Shown here: positions 1-9,592 of the stretch, piece after piece
How positions within the stretch are numbered: the first letter of the stretch is position 1
Layout of the letters: each line of letters opens with the position of its first letter
Origin: Pisolithus tinctorius
Lineage: Eukaryota; Basidiomycota; Agaricomycetes; Boletales; Pisolithaceae
Reading direction: 5' to 3'
Length of the DNA stretch: 64,000 nt
Assembly (NCBI GenBank): GCA_024663395.1
Contig: JANFAH010000034.1
Coordinates: 372,001-436,000, forward strand
Notes under the pieces: model-generated
Told to the model about the DNA's origin: nothing
Seen by the model: only the letters and a program-made list of their open reading frames with translations
Database searches by the model: none
Program-made: the position numbers and the translations under genes

Positions 1-1
1 C

Positions 2-496
2 TATGCTGTCAGCACACTCTGCCACTGCTTCTATAGCAGACTTCCAGACCACATCAAGGATGAGATCACTCATGTCGGAAAGCCTTCTACCCTCACACAA
101 CTCCGCAAGCTCACCCAGACCATTGATGCATGCTACTGGGAGCACAAAGCAGAGATCTTGCACACCACCAAGTCCACCTCTGACAAGTCACAGTCTTCCA
201 ACTCTGACAATAAAACTAAATTGTCTCCCTCTGCCCCAAAGTCCAATGCCAAGGGCAAGGGCAAACAGAAAGATCCACCCAAGTCCAATATTGCCCATCT
301 TCTGGGCAAGGATGGCAAACTCACCTCTGCTGAACGACAGCACAGGATGAAGAACAACCTCTGCCTTTTTTGTGGCGAGGCTGGCCACTCCACCAAGGAC
401 TGTCCCAAGTCCACCTCTTGTGCAGCCAAAGCCTGTGCAGCTACAGCTGGAATTCTGCCTACTCTGCCTGCAGAGAAGGCAGAGACAAAAAATTAG
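2..496 (+). pseudogene. gag: Gag C-terminal part with CCHC zinc knuckle (family 1 copy 1)
   Basis: Frame 2 is open from the window edge to a stop at 496. It carries the tail of the retrotransposon gag domain (FYSRLPDHIKDE), a Lys/Ser-rich linker, and a CCHC knuckle CLFCGEAGHSTKDCP with spacing C-X2-C-X4-H-X4-C, which in Gag proteins binds genomic RNA during particle assembly. The N-terminal half is outside the window; the second copy of the family (16997-17627 joined to 36046 onward) shows what is missing. No internal stop is visible in this fragment. Assignment is firm because protease and RT follow in order. Confidence 0.9.
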
Positions 497-499
497 TCT

Positions 500-1160
500 G
501 CTCCTCCAGGGAGCTTGCACAGCCTGGAGGAAGCATTGAACCCAACTGTGTGCAACTGGACATCCAACTCAACGTGTCTGCTCTTTCTAGTCCCAATTCT
601 TTACTTCTGTCTGTAACTGTTATTGACTATTCTGATGATACTGTTTCTGCATTGATTGATTCTGGCTCTTCTCATTGTTTCATAGACCCATCTATAATCA
701 AAAAATATGCCATTCCTGTTTCCTCCATTTCTCTGCCAATCCTGCTCTGCTTGTTCAATGGTAGTACAAATGCTGTCATTTCCCAAGAAGTAGATCTTTC
801 CCTCCACTTTCCTTCCAGCGATGTCAATTCCATTTCGTTTTATGTTACTCTGTTGGATTCTTCATGTTCGCTGGTATTAGGACACAACTGGCTCACCCGC
901 TTCAATCCTTCAATTGACTGGGTACTGGGCAGTATATCGTTCAAACCATCACTACAGGGAATGCTGACACCCCAGGCACCTTCATCATCTTCCACTGCAA
1001 CCTCCACTCCAGATCCAACACCCTCCACTCCATTTGCAGCTCCAACTGCACCTCTGACAGACTCATGATGCTCCACTCCACTCGTCTCACTCATCAATGC
1101 TGCTGCATATGTCAGAGCCTGTGCTCTCCCTGGCTCTAGACAGTTCTGCTTACAGCTCTC
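500..1160 (+). pseudogene. Retropepsin-like aspartic protease region (family 1 copy 1)
   Basis: After the gag stop, a frame open to 1068 contains LIDSGSSHCFIDPSI, the DSG active-site loop of a retrotransposon aspartic protease, and downstream LVLGHNWLTRFNPSIDW, the second conserved element of the fold. The protease releases Gag and Pol products inside the particle. A Ser/Thr/Pro-rich spacer follows and a stop at 1066-1068 separates it from the RT. The catalytic Asp is kept here, whereas the second copy (36853 region) has Asn. Its frame differs from that of gag, as is usual for gag-pol frameshifting or decay. Confidence 0.85.
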
Positions 1161-1170
1161 TGCTGATGAT

Positions 1171-2799
1171 GTGAAGCTTCATGTGTCCTCCACTTCTTCT
1201 CTGCCTCCTGACCTCTCCTTGGTTCCTCCTGAGTATCATGAGTTTGCCGATGTCTTTAGTAAAGACAAGGCCACAGAACTTCCACCACACCACTTGTTCA
1301 ATCTCAAGATTGACCTCAAGGAAGGAGCCTCTCCACCCATTGGCATGATCTACTCTCTTTCTCTGCCAGATCTTGAAGCTCTCCACACCTTCATTGACGA
1401 GCATCTTGGCTATGGTTTCATCAAACAGTCCACCTCCACTCATGGTGCCCCTGTCCTCTTCGTAAAGAAGAAGGATGGTTCACTCTGCCTCTGCATAGAC
1501 TATTGAGGACTCAACAAAATCACAAAAAAAGATCACTATCCACTGCTGCTCATCTCCAACCTACTTGACTCCCCAAGCAGCACTAAAGTCTATACCAAGA
1601 TCGACCTCTGCCATGCCTATCATCTAGTCCACACCGCAGATGGAGATGAATGGAAAACAGCTTTCCACACTTGTTATGGTTCCTACAAGTGGCAGGTAAT
1701 GCCATTCAGTCTGACTAATGTGCCTGTGGCCTTCCAGCAATTTGTCAATAGCATCTTTGCAGACATGCTTGATGTCTGCATTGTGGTATACCTCAATGAC
1801 ATCCTAATTTACTTGCAGAACATGGGGTCACACCACAAACATGTAAAAGAGGTACTCTGCTGCCTTTGAAAGCATGGTCTTTATGCCAAGCCACAGAAGT
1901 GCAAGTTTCACTCTGACTCTGTCAAGTACCTTGGTTATGTTCTTTCCCCCTCCAGTCTCACCATGTCCACTGAGAAGGTTCAGGCAGTCCATGACTGGCC
2001 TGAGCTGTGGAAGGTGCGAGACATCCAGTCTTTCCTTGGTTTCACAAATTTCTACAGATGATTCATTAATAACTACTCCAACATCATCATTCCACTCACT
2101 TGCCTCATGCGAAAGGGTGCTCCTTGGAACTTTTTCGAGGAGTGCCACTCCACTTTCCTCTGCCTGACAGCTGCCTTCAGCTCCACCCCTGTTCTCACTC
2201 ACTGGGTTCCTGACACTCTGCTTACAGTTGAAACTGATGCCTCTGATTATGCCATTGCTGGCATTTTGTTGATCACCTGCTCTGATGGTGAACTCCGCCC
2301 AGTTGCTTTCTACTCTCACACCATGACCATGCCAGAACTCAACTATGATACCCACAACAAGGAGCTGTTGGCTATCTTTGAGGCCTTCCACCATTGGTGG
2401 CATTACTTAGAAGGTTCTGCCTTACCTGTCAACATGGTGATGGACCACAAAAACCTTGAGTATTTCTCCACCTCTAAGGTCCTCACTCATTGACAGGCCC
2501 ACTGGTTGGAGTACCTTTCACAGTTCAATCTTTCCATCCACTTCTGACCTGGCTGCCTTGGGGCCAAACCCAACACACTTACATGACATTGGGACATCTA
2601 CCCAAAAGGGGGGGATAGGGACTATGTGCAGGTAAATCCTCACAATCTCTGCCCTGTGTTTACACAGGAGCAACTCATGTCATCCATCCCTCTGTACCAC
2701 CACCCTCATGGCACCTGTACTCTGCACTGCCATGGTCTTCGATGTTGAGTGCTTGCACTCCAACATCATCTCCACCCTACCATCTGATCCTGTATCTGT
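1171..2799 (+). pseudogene. pol: Reverse transcriptase and RNase H (family 1 copy 1)
   Basis: The RT begins with the typical lead-in (APVLFVKKKDGSL, then CIDY) and shows the catalytic box as YLND, so the first Asp of YXDD is Asn; copy 2 keeps YLDD. Thumb/connection (FLGFTNFYR) and RNase H motifs (VETDASDYA, MDHKNLEYF) follow. Stops interrupt at 1504 (CIDY-stop-GLN), 1867, 2059 and 2492, most of them TGA where family members have Arg. The segment ends at 2799, where family 7 DNA is inserted. The enzyme would copy element RNA to DNA in the virus-like particle, but this copy is dead. Confidence 0.92.
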
Positions 2800-2983
2800 T
2801 GTCACACACCAAAGGTGTTTGGTGAGGTGGACATGGATGTAGCTGATGAATGGAGATGAAGACCATAGCCCTCATGCGAAGAAGGACAGCCAGAAATGTT
2901 GGCAGTCATCCCTCACACAAGAACAAGTCATCAATGCCAAAGAAAAAGGAAGGAAGCGAGTTAAGCACCAATAAAATTCATAA

Positions 2984-3652
2984 GTGCCCGTGTATGGCAT
3001 TCCAGATTTCGACATATCTCCACCAATTCTGCAGACACCGAAACCATTCCCACACTTGCTTGTAGTGCTCAGCCACACAATCCTACCTTCCAAAATTCGC
3101 AAGGATTTGTGCACTCCACACATTTCTACAGCACTCCCTCCAAAAGACGCTCATTTTGCTAATTCTTCTGATATGGCCACCTCCACATCAATCATTTCAC
3201 TTGTCCCCTTTGCTAGGGACCATGGCTACATATATCTACCAGGAGTTCCTACCAGCTTCTGTACTGAAGCATCCTGGTACATCCCATCTTTGTCTGCCCC
3301 CTCTCAGCCCATCCAGCTTGGACAGTGCATTCTTTTTGTCAGTATGACCTCTAGGAGGACATTCTTTGGATGCCTCAGGTCTGTCATTCGCTTGGAAAGG
3401 TCTTATGTGGTTGTTTCAGTCTCTCCAGTCCAAGAAGCATATGGATCCTTCCTCCCTGCTCCCTGCAACATCTTCATACCAGTCTTGTCCATCATTCTTC
3501 CAAAATTGCAACAGCTACAGTATAATCTACTGTTCTCCACTCTCCCTGATCACATCCATGACGAGTATGATGCACATCTTGCCTCCTTATTGCAAGATAC
3601 AGCAGAAGACACTCCCCCTGCATCCTCTCTTCCATCAGAGCCTCATTCATGA
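2984..3652 (+). CDS. Conserved unrecognised protein, C-terminal ORF of family 7 element
   Basis: An open 222-codon frame ends just before the polypurine tract. The protein is Pro/Ser/Leu-rich without zinc, protease, RT or integrase motifs, and ends in an acidic stretch (HDEYDAHLASLLQDTAEDTP). The minus-strand copy at 44052-43456 has the same frame open with about 90% identity by eye, including VSMTSRR and RSVI blocks, so the frame is shared by two independent copies although both sit in decayed DNA. The Met at 2984 is probably not the true start because similarity in copy 2 continues upstream. I do not recognise the family; an accessory product of the LTR element is the simplest reading. Confidence 0.55.
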   Translation: MPVYGIPDFDISPPILQTPKPFPHLLVVLSHTILPSKIRKDLCTPHISTALPPKDAHFANSSDMATSTSIISLVPFARDHGYIYLPGVPTSFCTEASWYIPSLSAPSQPIQLGQCILFVSMTSRRTFFGCLRSVIRLERSYVVVSVSPVQEAYGSFLPAPCNIFIPVLSIILPKLQQLQYNLLFSTLPDHIHDEYDAHLASLLQDTAEDTPPASSLPSEPHS

Positions 3653-3696
3653 AGTTTTTATTTGCTTCACTGAGAGGACAGTAAGGGGGGGAAAGT

Positions 3697-4613
3697 TGCG
3701 ATCCCTTATGCTCCTGTCACCCCACAGACCCCCAAAGCTTGACCCCTGTTGACATCTGACTCACCCTGTCTGCTTTTGGATGTACTATATTGGCATCAGA
3801 TCAGTGCTGCCTCTCTGTCATCCCACTTTGGCCCAGAGGCAATCTCTTCAAGATGTGACATGCACAGCCTCCCCCTAATGCGATTCCAGTGTGCTTTCCC
3901 AGTTTCTGACATTACTTGACTCATACTTTGACATTCTGACTGTCATTGACTCACCTATTGCCAATACTTACCAATCTTTTGCCCTTGCTTACTGATTCTT
4001 CACATTTTGGCTTACTTATCCTTACCAATGCTCTCCAATGCTTTCTAAGATGATTACCCACTGCTTACATTCCTTACTCATCAGTTACCAATCACTTACC
4101 AAGTGTTTGCACCTTGTTTTCCATAGGCAATGCCCCTGTACTGTATATAAGTCACTGTACTTAGGTAGCTGAAAAAAAAAGAGGACATCAGAGAGCCCCT
4201 CTTGTTCACATTTCATCATCATTCAGTAAATCATTCAGCAGCTTCAATAGTTGAGACTTTATTAAGGGTCTAGCTATTGTCTACTTCACTTATCATCATC
4301 TATCATCAATATACTTCACTCCAAGTCCTCCCTGAGCTCAGTGAAGCTCAGAGCATCAAATTAAGTCATCATCCATCCTTCTGTAGGCTGACAGCAGTCT
4401 ACCCCATCGCAATCTATCGCATTCTTGCTCCCTCTTCGTCAGGAGCACCCCCAACCCTCAGCACTCGTCTTTGAGTGTTGTAGCTCACAAAAAACCCTCC
4501 CAAAGAACAGGTTCCACCATCTAGGTACCGCATAGGCACACCACCACTCACTCTTATTGTCTTTTGAGTGGGTTTTGGTTGGTTTTCACCACTGAACCAC
4601 ACTTTGACTCACA
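3697..4613 (+). repeat. Family 7 LTR
   Basis: A purine tract (AAGGGGGGGAAAG, about 3683-3695) directly precedes TGCGATCCC, and the repeat ends ...GACTCACA, giving TG...CA termini and a length of about 917 bp. A TATA box TATATAAG at 4144-4151 lies mid-repeat, as expected of U3/R. The minus-strand counterpart occupies 42493-43411 with the same boundaries and the same preceding purine tract. No second LTR of this copy is present in the window. Confidence 0.7.
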
Positions 4614-5995
4614 CCATCAGCCATCTTCCAACTCCGACTAAGCCTCAGTGGTCCCTGGACTCCAATGGTCTACTCTGCCTTGATGGTCACATCTTTGTCC
4701 CTGACATTGATGACATCTGTCTTTGAGTGCTTTGGTTCAAGCATGCTCATCCTCTAGCAGGCCATTTCAGGCAAAACCGCACCCTAGAACTCATCTGCAG
4801 GGACTATATGTGGCCTAACCTCTGCTCTGATGTGAAAGAATATGTCAGGTCTTGCACCACCTGTGGAGGGAGCAAAACTCCGCAACACCACCCTTATGGT
4901 CTACTGAAGCAACTCCCTGTCCCAGAGAGACCTTGGAACTCCATCTCCATGGACTTCATCGAACACCTCCCCAACTCTGATGGCTACTCCACCATCCTCA
5001 TGGTAGTGGACCACCTCTCAAAGCAAGTGGTGTTCATCCCCACCCATGACTCTGTCACCTCCACTGAACTCGCTAAGCTCTTCCTTTCCCATGTCTTCTC
5101 CAAGCATGGAGTGCCAGCTAACGTCACCTCCAACAGAGGTCCTGAGTTGGTCTCACACTTCTTCTGCTTGCTAGGAAAGGCCCTTGACATGCATCTTCAC
5201 TTCACTTCAGGTTACCACCCAGAAGGTGATGGCCAGACCAAGCGAATGAACCAGACCCTCAAGCAGTACCTTTGTGTCTACTGTAACTACCAACAAGACA
5301 ATTGGGCTGAACTGCTACCTCTAGCAGAGTTTGCTTTCAACAATGCACCAAGTGTGACTACTGGAGTTTCCCCCTTCTTTGCTAACAAGGGATACCATCC
5401 AAACCTGTCTGTGGTCCCTGACCAGGACTTCACCTCTCCAAGGGTGCATGACTATGTCATTGAGCTCTCCACTCTTCATGACTTCCTCTGCTCTGAAATG
5501 TCCACTGCTCAGCAGCACTACCAGGGTCCAGCAGATGCTAAATGCATACCTCCACCTGAGTTCAAGGTCAGAGAACAGGCCTACATCAAAGCCAAGTACT
5601 TCTGCTCCACTTGTCCTTCAGAAAAACTCTCCAAAAAGTACTTAGGTCTGTTCACCATCTTGGCCAGGCCAGGTATGCATTCTGTCACCCTTATGCTCCC
5701 TGACTCTATGTGCTTGGTACATCCAGTCTTCCATGTCTTACAACTGGAAGCCACAGCAGCTAACCCCTTCCCAAACCAACAACAACCTCCACCTCCACCA
5801 GTGGATGTTGATGGTGACCTTGAGTATGAGGTATCAGAGATACTTGACTCTAAGGTGGACTGCTGTCACTGCCACTGTCAACTCTTGTATCTAGTCCACT
5901 GGGCTGGTTACAAGAACACTGATGAAGAAACCTCTTGGTTGCTTGCAACTGAGCTGGATCATGCCTCTGACATAGTTTCTGCTTTCCATGAATGA
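4614..5995 (+). pseudogene. int: Integrase with chromodomain (family 1 copy 1)
   Basis: Open from 4727 to 5995 (422 codons), preceded by the linker resumed after the family 7 insertion. The H2C2 zinc domain (HPLAGH...CTTC) is followed by the DDE core: first Asp in SMDFIEHLP, second position Asn in TSNRGPE instead of Asp, and Lys in GQTKRMNQ where the catalytic Glu is expected. A C-terminal chromodomain (YLVHWAGYKNTDEETSW) ends the protein; in chromoviruses it directs integration to marked chromatin. Long open frame notwithstanding, two of the three catalytic residues are lost, both explicable by CpG to CpA changes. Confidence 0.93.
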
Positions 5996-6059
5996 TATCC
6001 ACACAAACCTGGCCCCTACCAACCTCCACCATAATACTCTGCCTATGTAATCCTCCTCT

Positions 6060-6230
6060 GCAGGCCAACTCCGCCCCTTACTGAACTACCTTAAGTACTT
6101 TAGAGTTTTCTCTGCTTATCCGTTTCACTTCTCAGGTTCACAAACAAGGTCACAAGTCTATCTCGTAGTAGTACAAAAATATACAAACTAAAGACAAAAA
6201 ACAAAAGAAAAAGAAAAAGAAAAGAAAACT
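6060..6230 (+). other. Spacer between integrase and antisense ORF
   Basis: Short non-coding stretch with an A-rich run (AAAAAGAAAAAGAAAAG, near 6200). I see no polypurine tract of the kind that precedes families 3, 4, 5 and 7 LTRs. Confidence 0.4.
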
Positions 6231-6759
6231 ACTCTACTTTTCCATTGCTTGTTCTCTGCCACCCTCCTGTTCTTCACCACCTTCCTTCTCTCCTCCAACT
6301 TCTTCCTCTTCCTTGTTATCCCCCTCTGCACCTTCATCCACTTCCTCATTCTTGTCCTCTGCAGCCTCCGACTGAGGCCTCTTCCATCCTCTGTCTGTGC
6401 ACTCAAACTCAGCCATCCTGGCCTCTCGCACATCCTCCCTCCTCCTCATCTCCACCCATTCTGCCCACTCATGGTACAGCCCCCACTCTGCGGCCTCTGC
6501 CATCCACTCCACTGCCCTTGCCATCCTCTCAAAGGCTGTTGCAGCCTGCTCATGCACCTCCACATACCTCTCTGCAGCCTGCAGCTGCCACTCTCATTCC
6601 CACTCCTCCCACCAGGAGGAGACCCCCACTCCTGAGGGTCCCTCGTGCAGCATCTGTGGCTCCTCCTTGTCTTCTCTGCCTATCTCCCGCTCATCATCCG
6701 CTTCCTCCATCTCTGTCGCTTTCTCCTTCCCCTTCCCTCGTGTCCCATACTCTGCCATT
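6229..6759 (-). pseudogene. Antisense charged coiled-coil-like protein inside the 3' end of family 1 copy 1
   Basis: Reading from an ATG at 6759 towards 6229, about 175 codons are open apart from one TGA (a likely CGA). The N-terminus is Lys/Glu-rich, the middle is helical (AAERYVEVHEQAATAFERMARAVEW broken across several heptads), and the C-terminus is very acidic. The same layout closes the Zn2Cys6 genes at 39741-40817 and 61495-62271, but no Cys cluster remains here, so this may be only the C-terminal half of such a gene. It is convergent with the integrase and lies between it and the LTR. Function unknown. Confidence 0.5.
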
Positions 6760-7061
6760 TCCTCAGTATGAATATCAACTTAGTTCCTACTCCTTCTGAC
6801 TCTGACCTCTGTCTGTCAGAGTTACCTCTGACTCTCCATCTGTACTCTCCCTCTGAAATACAAGGGCTGAGATCATGCAAGGGGGTAGCACACAAGCTAA
6901 ACCTGACACCCTCATTCCACTCTGCCTTTGTCTCAGCGGACTTTGTTCCTGCCACCACTCTGCCAGTTGGAGTTCTGTTCTTTCGTGTTGGACTTGCTTC
7001 TGAACCACTCTCTAGACCTTGTTTAGTGTCAGAGTTGGTCGGAGTAGGCCTGGACTTGACA
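6740..7061 (+). repeat. Family 1 LTR, 3' part (R-U5)
   Basis: Matches the R-U5 part of the LTRs at 15520-16935 and 29006-29718 from about the TATA-to-start interval to the terminal GACTTGACA. The U3 half is not recognisable and is replaced by the antisense ORF region. The end at 7061 is exact; the left edge near 6740 is approximate. Confidence 0.8.
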
Positions 7062-7291
7062 GGTATACTACTAGCATAAAGGGAACAGAGACTGTGGTAA
7101 AGGAAAAGAGTCTGACAGAAGAAATGCATCCAGAGCACAGTGGCTGCAGGTATAGCATTGTGCAAGAGGGCAAGGGCATGGGAAGGTAGCACATGAACAA
7201 TGGCAGATGCAAGAGGTCTGGGAATGTAATGATAGTTGTGGAACGGTAGATAATAGGGGCTCACATGTCCAAGGAATGTGGATTCCTTACA
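7062..7291 (-). repeat. Family 2 LTR fragment (5' end of the 3' LTR)
   Basis: On the minus strand the repeat starts TGTAAGGAATCC at 7291 and runs to 7062, matching the LTR at 15766-16420 read in the same sense. It stops where family 1 copy 1 integrated. Confidence 0.85.
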
Positions 7292-7603
7292 CCTGCAGGG
7301 AACTTAGATGCTGACCATCCCTGGTCAGCCATGTGGCATGGAGGACATAAATAGCCTTGCCATGTGGTGATGGTGAAGGTGTGGTGCCAAGGATTTGAGA
7401 ACACTAGAGGATTCTGCATAGAAGCAAGGGAAGTGTGGTGCCAAGGAATGTGAGAAGACCATTGAATGCCATGTATAGATGTCTGGACTGTTGATGTAAG
7501 CACCTCATGGCTGCTAAGTATATAATTGTTAGTGTGTGGCTCAAACCTTTGCATCAATTTGATTCTTTCCTCACCATCAATAATCATCTCAATTGCACTT
7601 GTC
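7292..7603 (+). promoter_or_regulatory. Upstream region of the antisense Zn2Cys6 gene
   Basis: 312 bp between the LTR start and the ATG at 7604. It holds a direct repeat GTGTGGTGCCAAGGA (near 7379 and 7436) and AT-rich TATATAATT about 85 bp before the ATG. Promoter function is inferred only from position. Confidence 0.3.
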
Positions 7604-8720
7604 ATGTCTGCCAACCATGCCCCCAGGCTCTCGCAACTTGTATGTGCAGCCACCCCCAACCCAGTCAAAGCAGAGTAGGCTGCTCTGAAAGCGAAGTTTG
7701 TTGCTGTGTCTGCAGCCCTGGTCACCAAGGCCAAGGGTATGGTGGATGACAGGGAGGACTTGTGGGAGGAGAAAGTAATGTGGCTGCAACAGTGGGAGAA
7801 GCAATTGGTAAGTGCTTGGTTTGATGGAGACTCGCAGCATTGATTGTTTTCCAGGGCAAGGTGTTCCTGGTTGTTGAATGCAGCAGAGAGCGCGAAGTCG
7901 ACATGCAGATAGACATGGCAGATGGGCCAGTGGTAGCGGAGGCAGATGAGGCATACGAGCAGTGGGTGGAAGAGGAGATTGCGCAGCTCAAAGTTGATGA
8001 GGACATGCAGATGGAGGAGGCTTCACAGGGCATCGAGGGGCAGGGGGTGAGTGCTGCTGTGCTGGTTGTGATGGAAAGGATGTCACATGTGGAGGTCCCT
8101 CAGCCGGTGTGCAAGGTAAGTCTCCACAGGTTCATTAGGTAGTTTTACTGACACTACAGCAATACAGTGTTCTCAGCAGGCCGTCGCTGAGGGTGATGAT
8201 GACAACAAGCCGAAGATATCCATCCCCCGCAGGTTGGTACTGCATGTGGTGCCCTGTGTGCAGTGCACCATCAAGGGCATGCCATGCATCAGGCCAAGTG
8301 GCAAGACATGTGATGGATGCACAAAGATGAAGCAAGGATGCAAGAAGTCCAACAAGGGGGTGGGAAAGAAGGTGCAGGCTGGGGCATCAGTAGGTGAGTG
8401 GTGACTGCATTCTGATGTGTCCAAGGTTGACAAGGTGCAATGTGATCAACCAAGGCACTGAAAGCTGGTCCATCCACATGGGCCCATGATGACAATGATG
8501 ACAATTATGACAATGTGGAGGTGGTCGAGACCTGTGTGTGCAGTAAGGGTAAGGCACCAGTGTATGGTGGATTTGATGGCAAGACCACCTCAGATATCTT
8601 GCAGGCCCTTGGGATGGTCAGGGCCAAGGCCATGGCTGTGCATGCAGCTGTCAGAGGCCCTGGCAAAGCTGGGAGTAGAGTAGACAATCGCACTGTATGT
8701 AGATCCCCATTTGTACCATA
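7604..8720 (+). pseudogene. Spliced Zn2Cys6-type gene lying antisense in the family 2 element
   Basis: From the ATG at 7604 four coding blocks join through GT-AG introns: donor GTAAGT near 7808 with acceptor TTTTCCAG at 7853; donor at 8116 with acceptor CAGCAG at 8179; donor GTGAGT near 8393 with acceptor ACCAAG near 8453; the last block ends at 8720. The third block holds CVQCTIKGMPC then CDGCTKMKQGC, that is C-X2-C-X6-C-X7-C-X2-C-X6-C, the spacing of fungal binuclear zinc clusters that bind DNA. Flanks are acidic and low-complexity. One TAG interrupts the first exon, so this copy is probably not functional. Related genes lie antisense in two other gypsy families here. Confidence 0.65.
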
Positions 8721-9592
8721 ACCTGCATCACTGTCACCCCACACATTATGTGCAGAAATATACCAAGCCTTCTCTCATCCCACATGGTTGTGATGTAAGC
8801 AACCATGAACAACTTGTGTTCACTTAGCAAAGAACTGGCCTTGGACCAGCCACAGTATCATAGAGTGCACAGGGTACCACCTGACTTGTCTTCTTCATGC
8901 AACTTCCAACTGCTCTTAGTGATGAGTCCTCATAGTATGGTGTTGACAGTAAGATGTGATGATGTCTTGAAGAGAGAGTGAAAGGACTGTGTATTGGGTA
9001 ACTGGGACAGTCTTTGGGTATTAATTGTAAGGAAACAAAGAACAAACTGAAAGGAAAAAGGATCAAGGGGTGCATGCTGACTGTGTGATCAAAGAGGGAA
9101 TGCATGGCTTAGTTGCAAGTATCCACAGTACAGAGCAGCCGAGGATGGCATCAGTGAGACTAGTAAGAGAAGTAGGAGAGACATTGTTTTAGCTATATAC
9201 TTATTTTTGATATTTGTCTGGACTGTTTTTGACTTTTTGTTAGCAGTTTATATATTTTTTGAGTGATTACTAGCTATTAGTAGGATCACTGGACAAAACC
9301 TGGGGTAGAACAGAGGTCTCTGGACAAAACCCAGGGTAAAACAGATAAGGGGAAACAAACTACGTTTGGTATCAAGTGGTATGCAGGTCACCCCTGTGGG
9401 GGACTTTGGACACTGACTGTCCCCAGTCAGCATGGGAGAAGGAATGAGGGCAGCAGAAGAAGCTGCAGAGAGGAGGGTGAAGCCATGGAAGGAGGTAGGG
9501 GTATCATGGGAGAAGAGGGTATGGAGGCAAGTAGGGAGGAAGGAAGGGGAGGGTGCAATGGACAGGCTGTGGATGCTGGAAAGGGCAGATAG
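8721..9592. other. Non-coding stretch between Zn2Cys6 gene and integrase end
   Basis: No supported gene. It contains AT-rich DNA around 9190-9270 and paired CTGGACAAAACC repeats near 9290 and 9330. It may be untranslated sequence shared by two converging transcripts; I see no polypurine tract I can trust. Confidence 0.4.

Larger units (their letters stand above)
2800..4613 (+). mobile_element. Family 7 LTR element, 5'-truncated copy 1, inserted between RNase H and integrase
   Basis: Comparison with the uninterrupted family 1 copy at 38940-38990 places the insertion between ...CCTGTATCTG and ...CAGCCATCTTCC. The inserted DNA starts TGTCACACACC and ends TTTGACTCACA, exactly the stretch shared with the minus-strand copy at 42493-44309. 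It contains an ORF, a polypurine tract (about 3683-3695) and an LTR (3697-4613). Sequence matching upstream of 2800 is absent here but present beyond 44309 in copy 2, so this copy looks 5'-truncated. I see no clear target duplication. No gag or pol motif is visible. Confidence 0.75.
1..7061 (+). mobile_element. Family 1 Ty3/gypsy chromovirus, copy 1 (3' part, decayed)
   Basis: The window opens inside gag and then reads zinc knuckle, aspartic protease, reverse transcriptase, RNase H, integrase with chromodomain, an antisense ORF and the 3' part of an LTR ending ...GACTTGACA at 7061. The order is that of a Ty3/gypsy chromovirus. A foreign 1.8-kb piece (2800-4613) splits RNase H from integrase. 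The right end abuts family 2 LTR sequence in mid-LTR, so this element integrated into a family 2 LTR; the left target flank lies outside the window. Many stops are TGA where the family has Arg, consistent with CGA to TGA decay. It cannot encode working enzymes. Confidence 0.93.

Noticed and set aside
2800..4613. Whole 1.8-kb piece as a single solo LTR beginning TGTCACACACC
   Set aside because: The polypurine tract at about 3683-3695 and the TGCGATCCC start place the LTR at 3697, and in copy 2 the sequence continues coding-like beyond the TGTCACACACC point, so that point is a truncation, not an LTR end.
6245..6799. Plus-strand Pro/Leu/Ser-rich ORFs opposite the antisense gene
   Set aside because: Shadow frames of the Glu/Lys-rich minus-strand ORF; their composition is simply its complement.
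6740..7061. Family 1 fragment as an insertion of strong-stop cDNA starting exactly at the transcript start
   Set aside because: Weak but consistent similarity (ATACTCTGC with a CA/TG pair) continues upstream of the inferred start, so the edge does not coincide with it.
7261..7734. Minus-strand ORF of 157 codons opposite the first exon of the Zn2Cys6 gene
   Set aside because: The plus strand has a series of GT-AG introns and a Cys cluster downstream; the minus frame has no support beyond being open.
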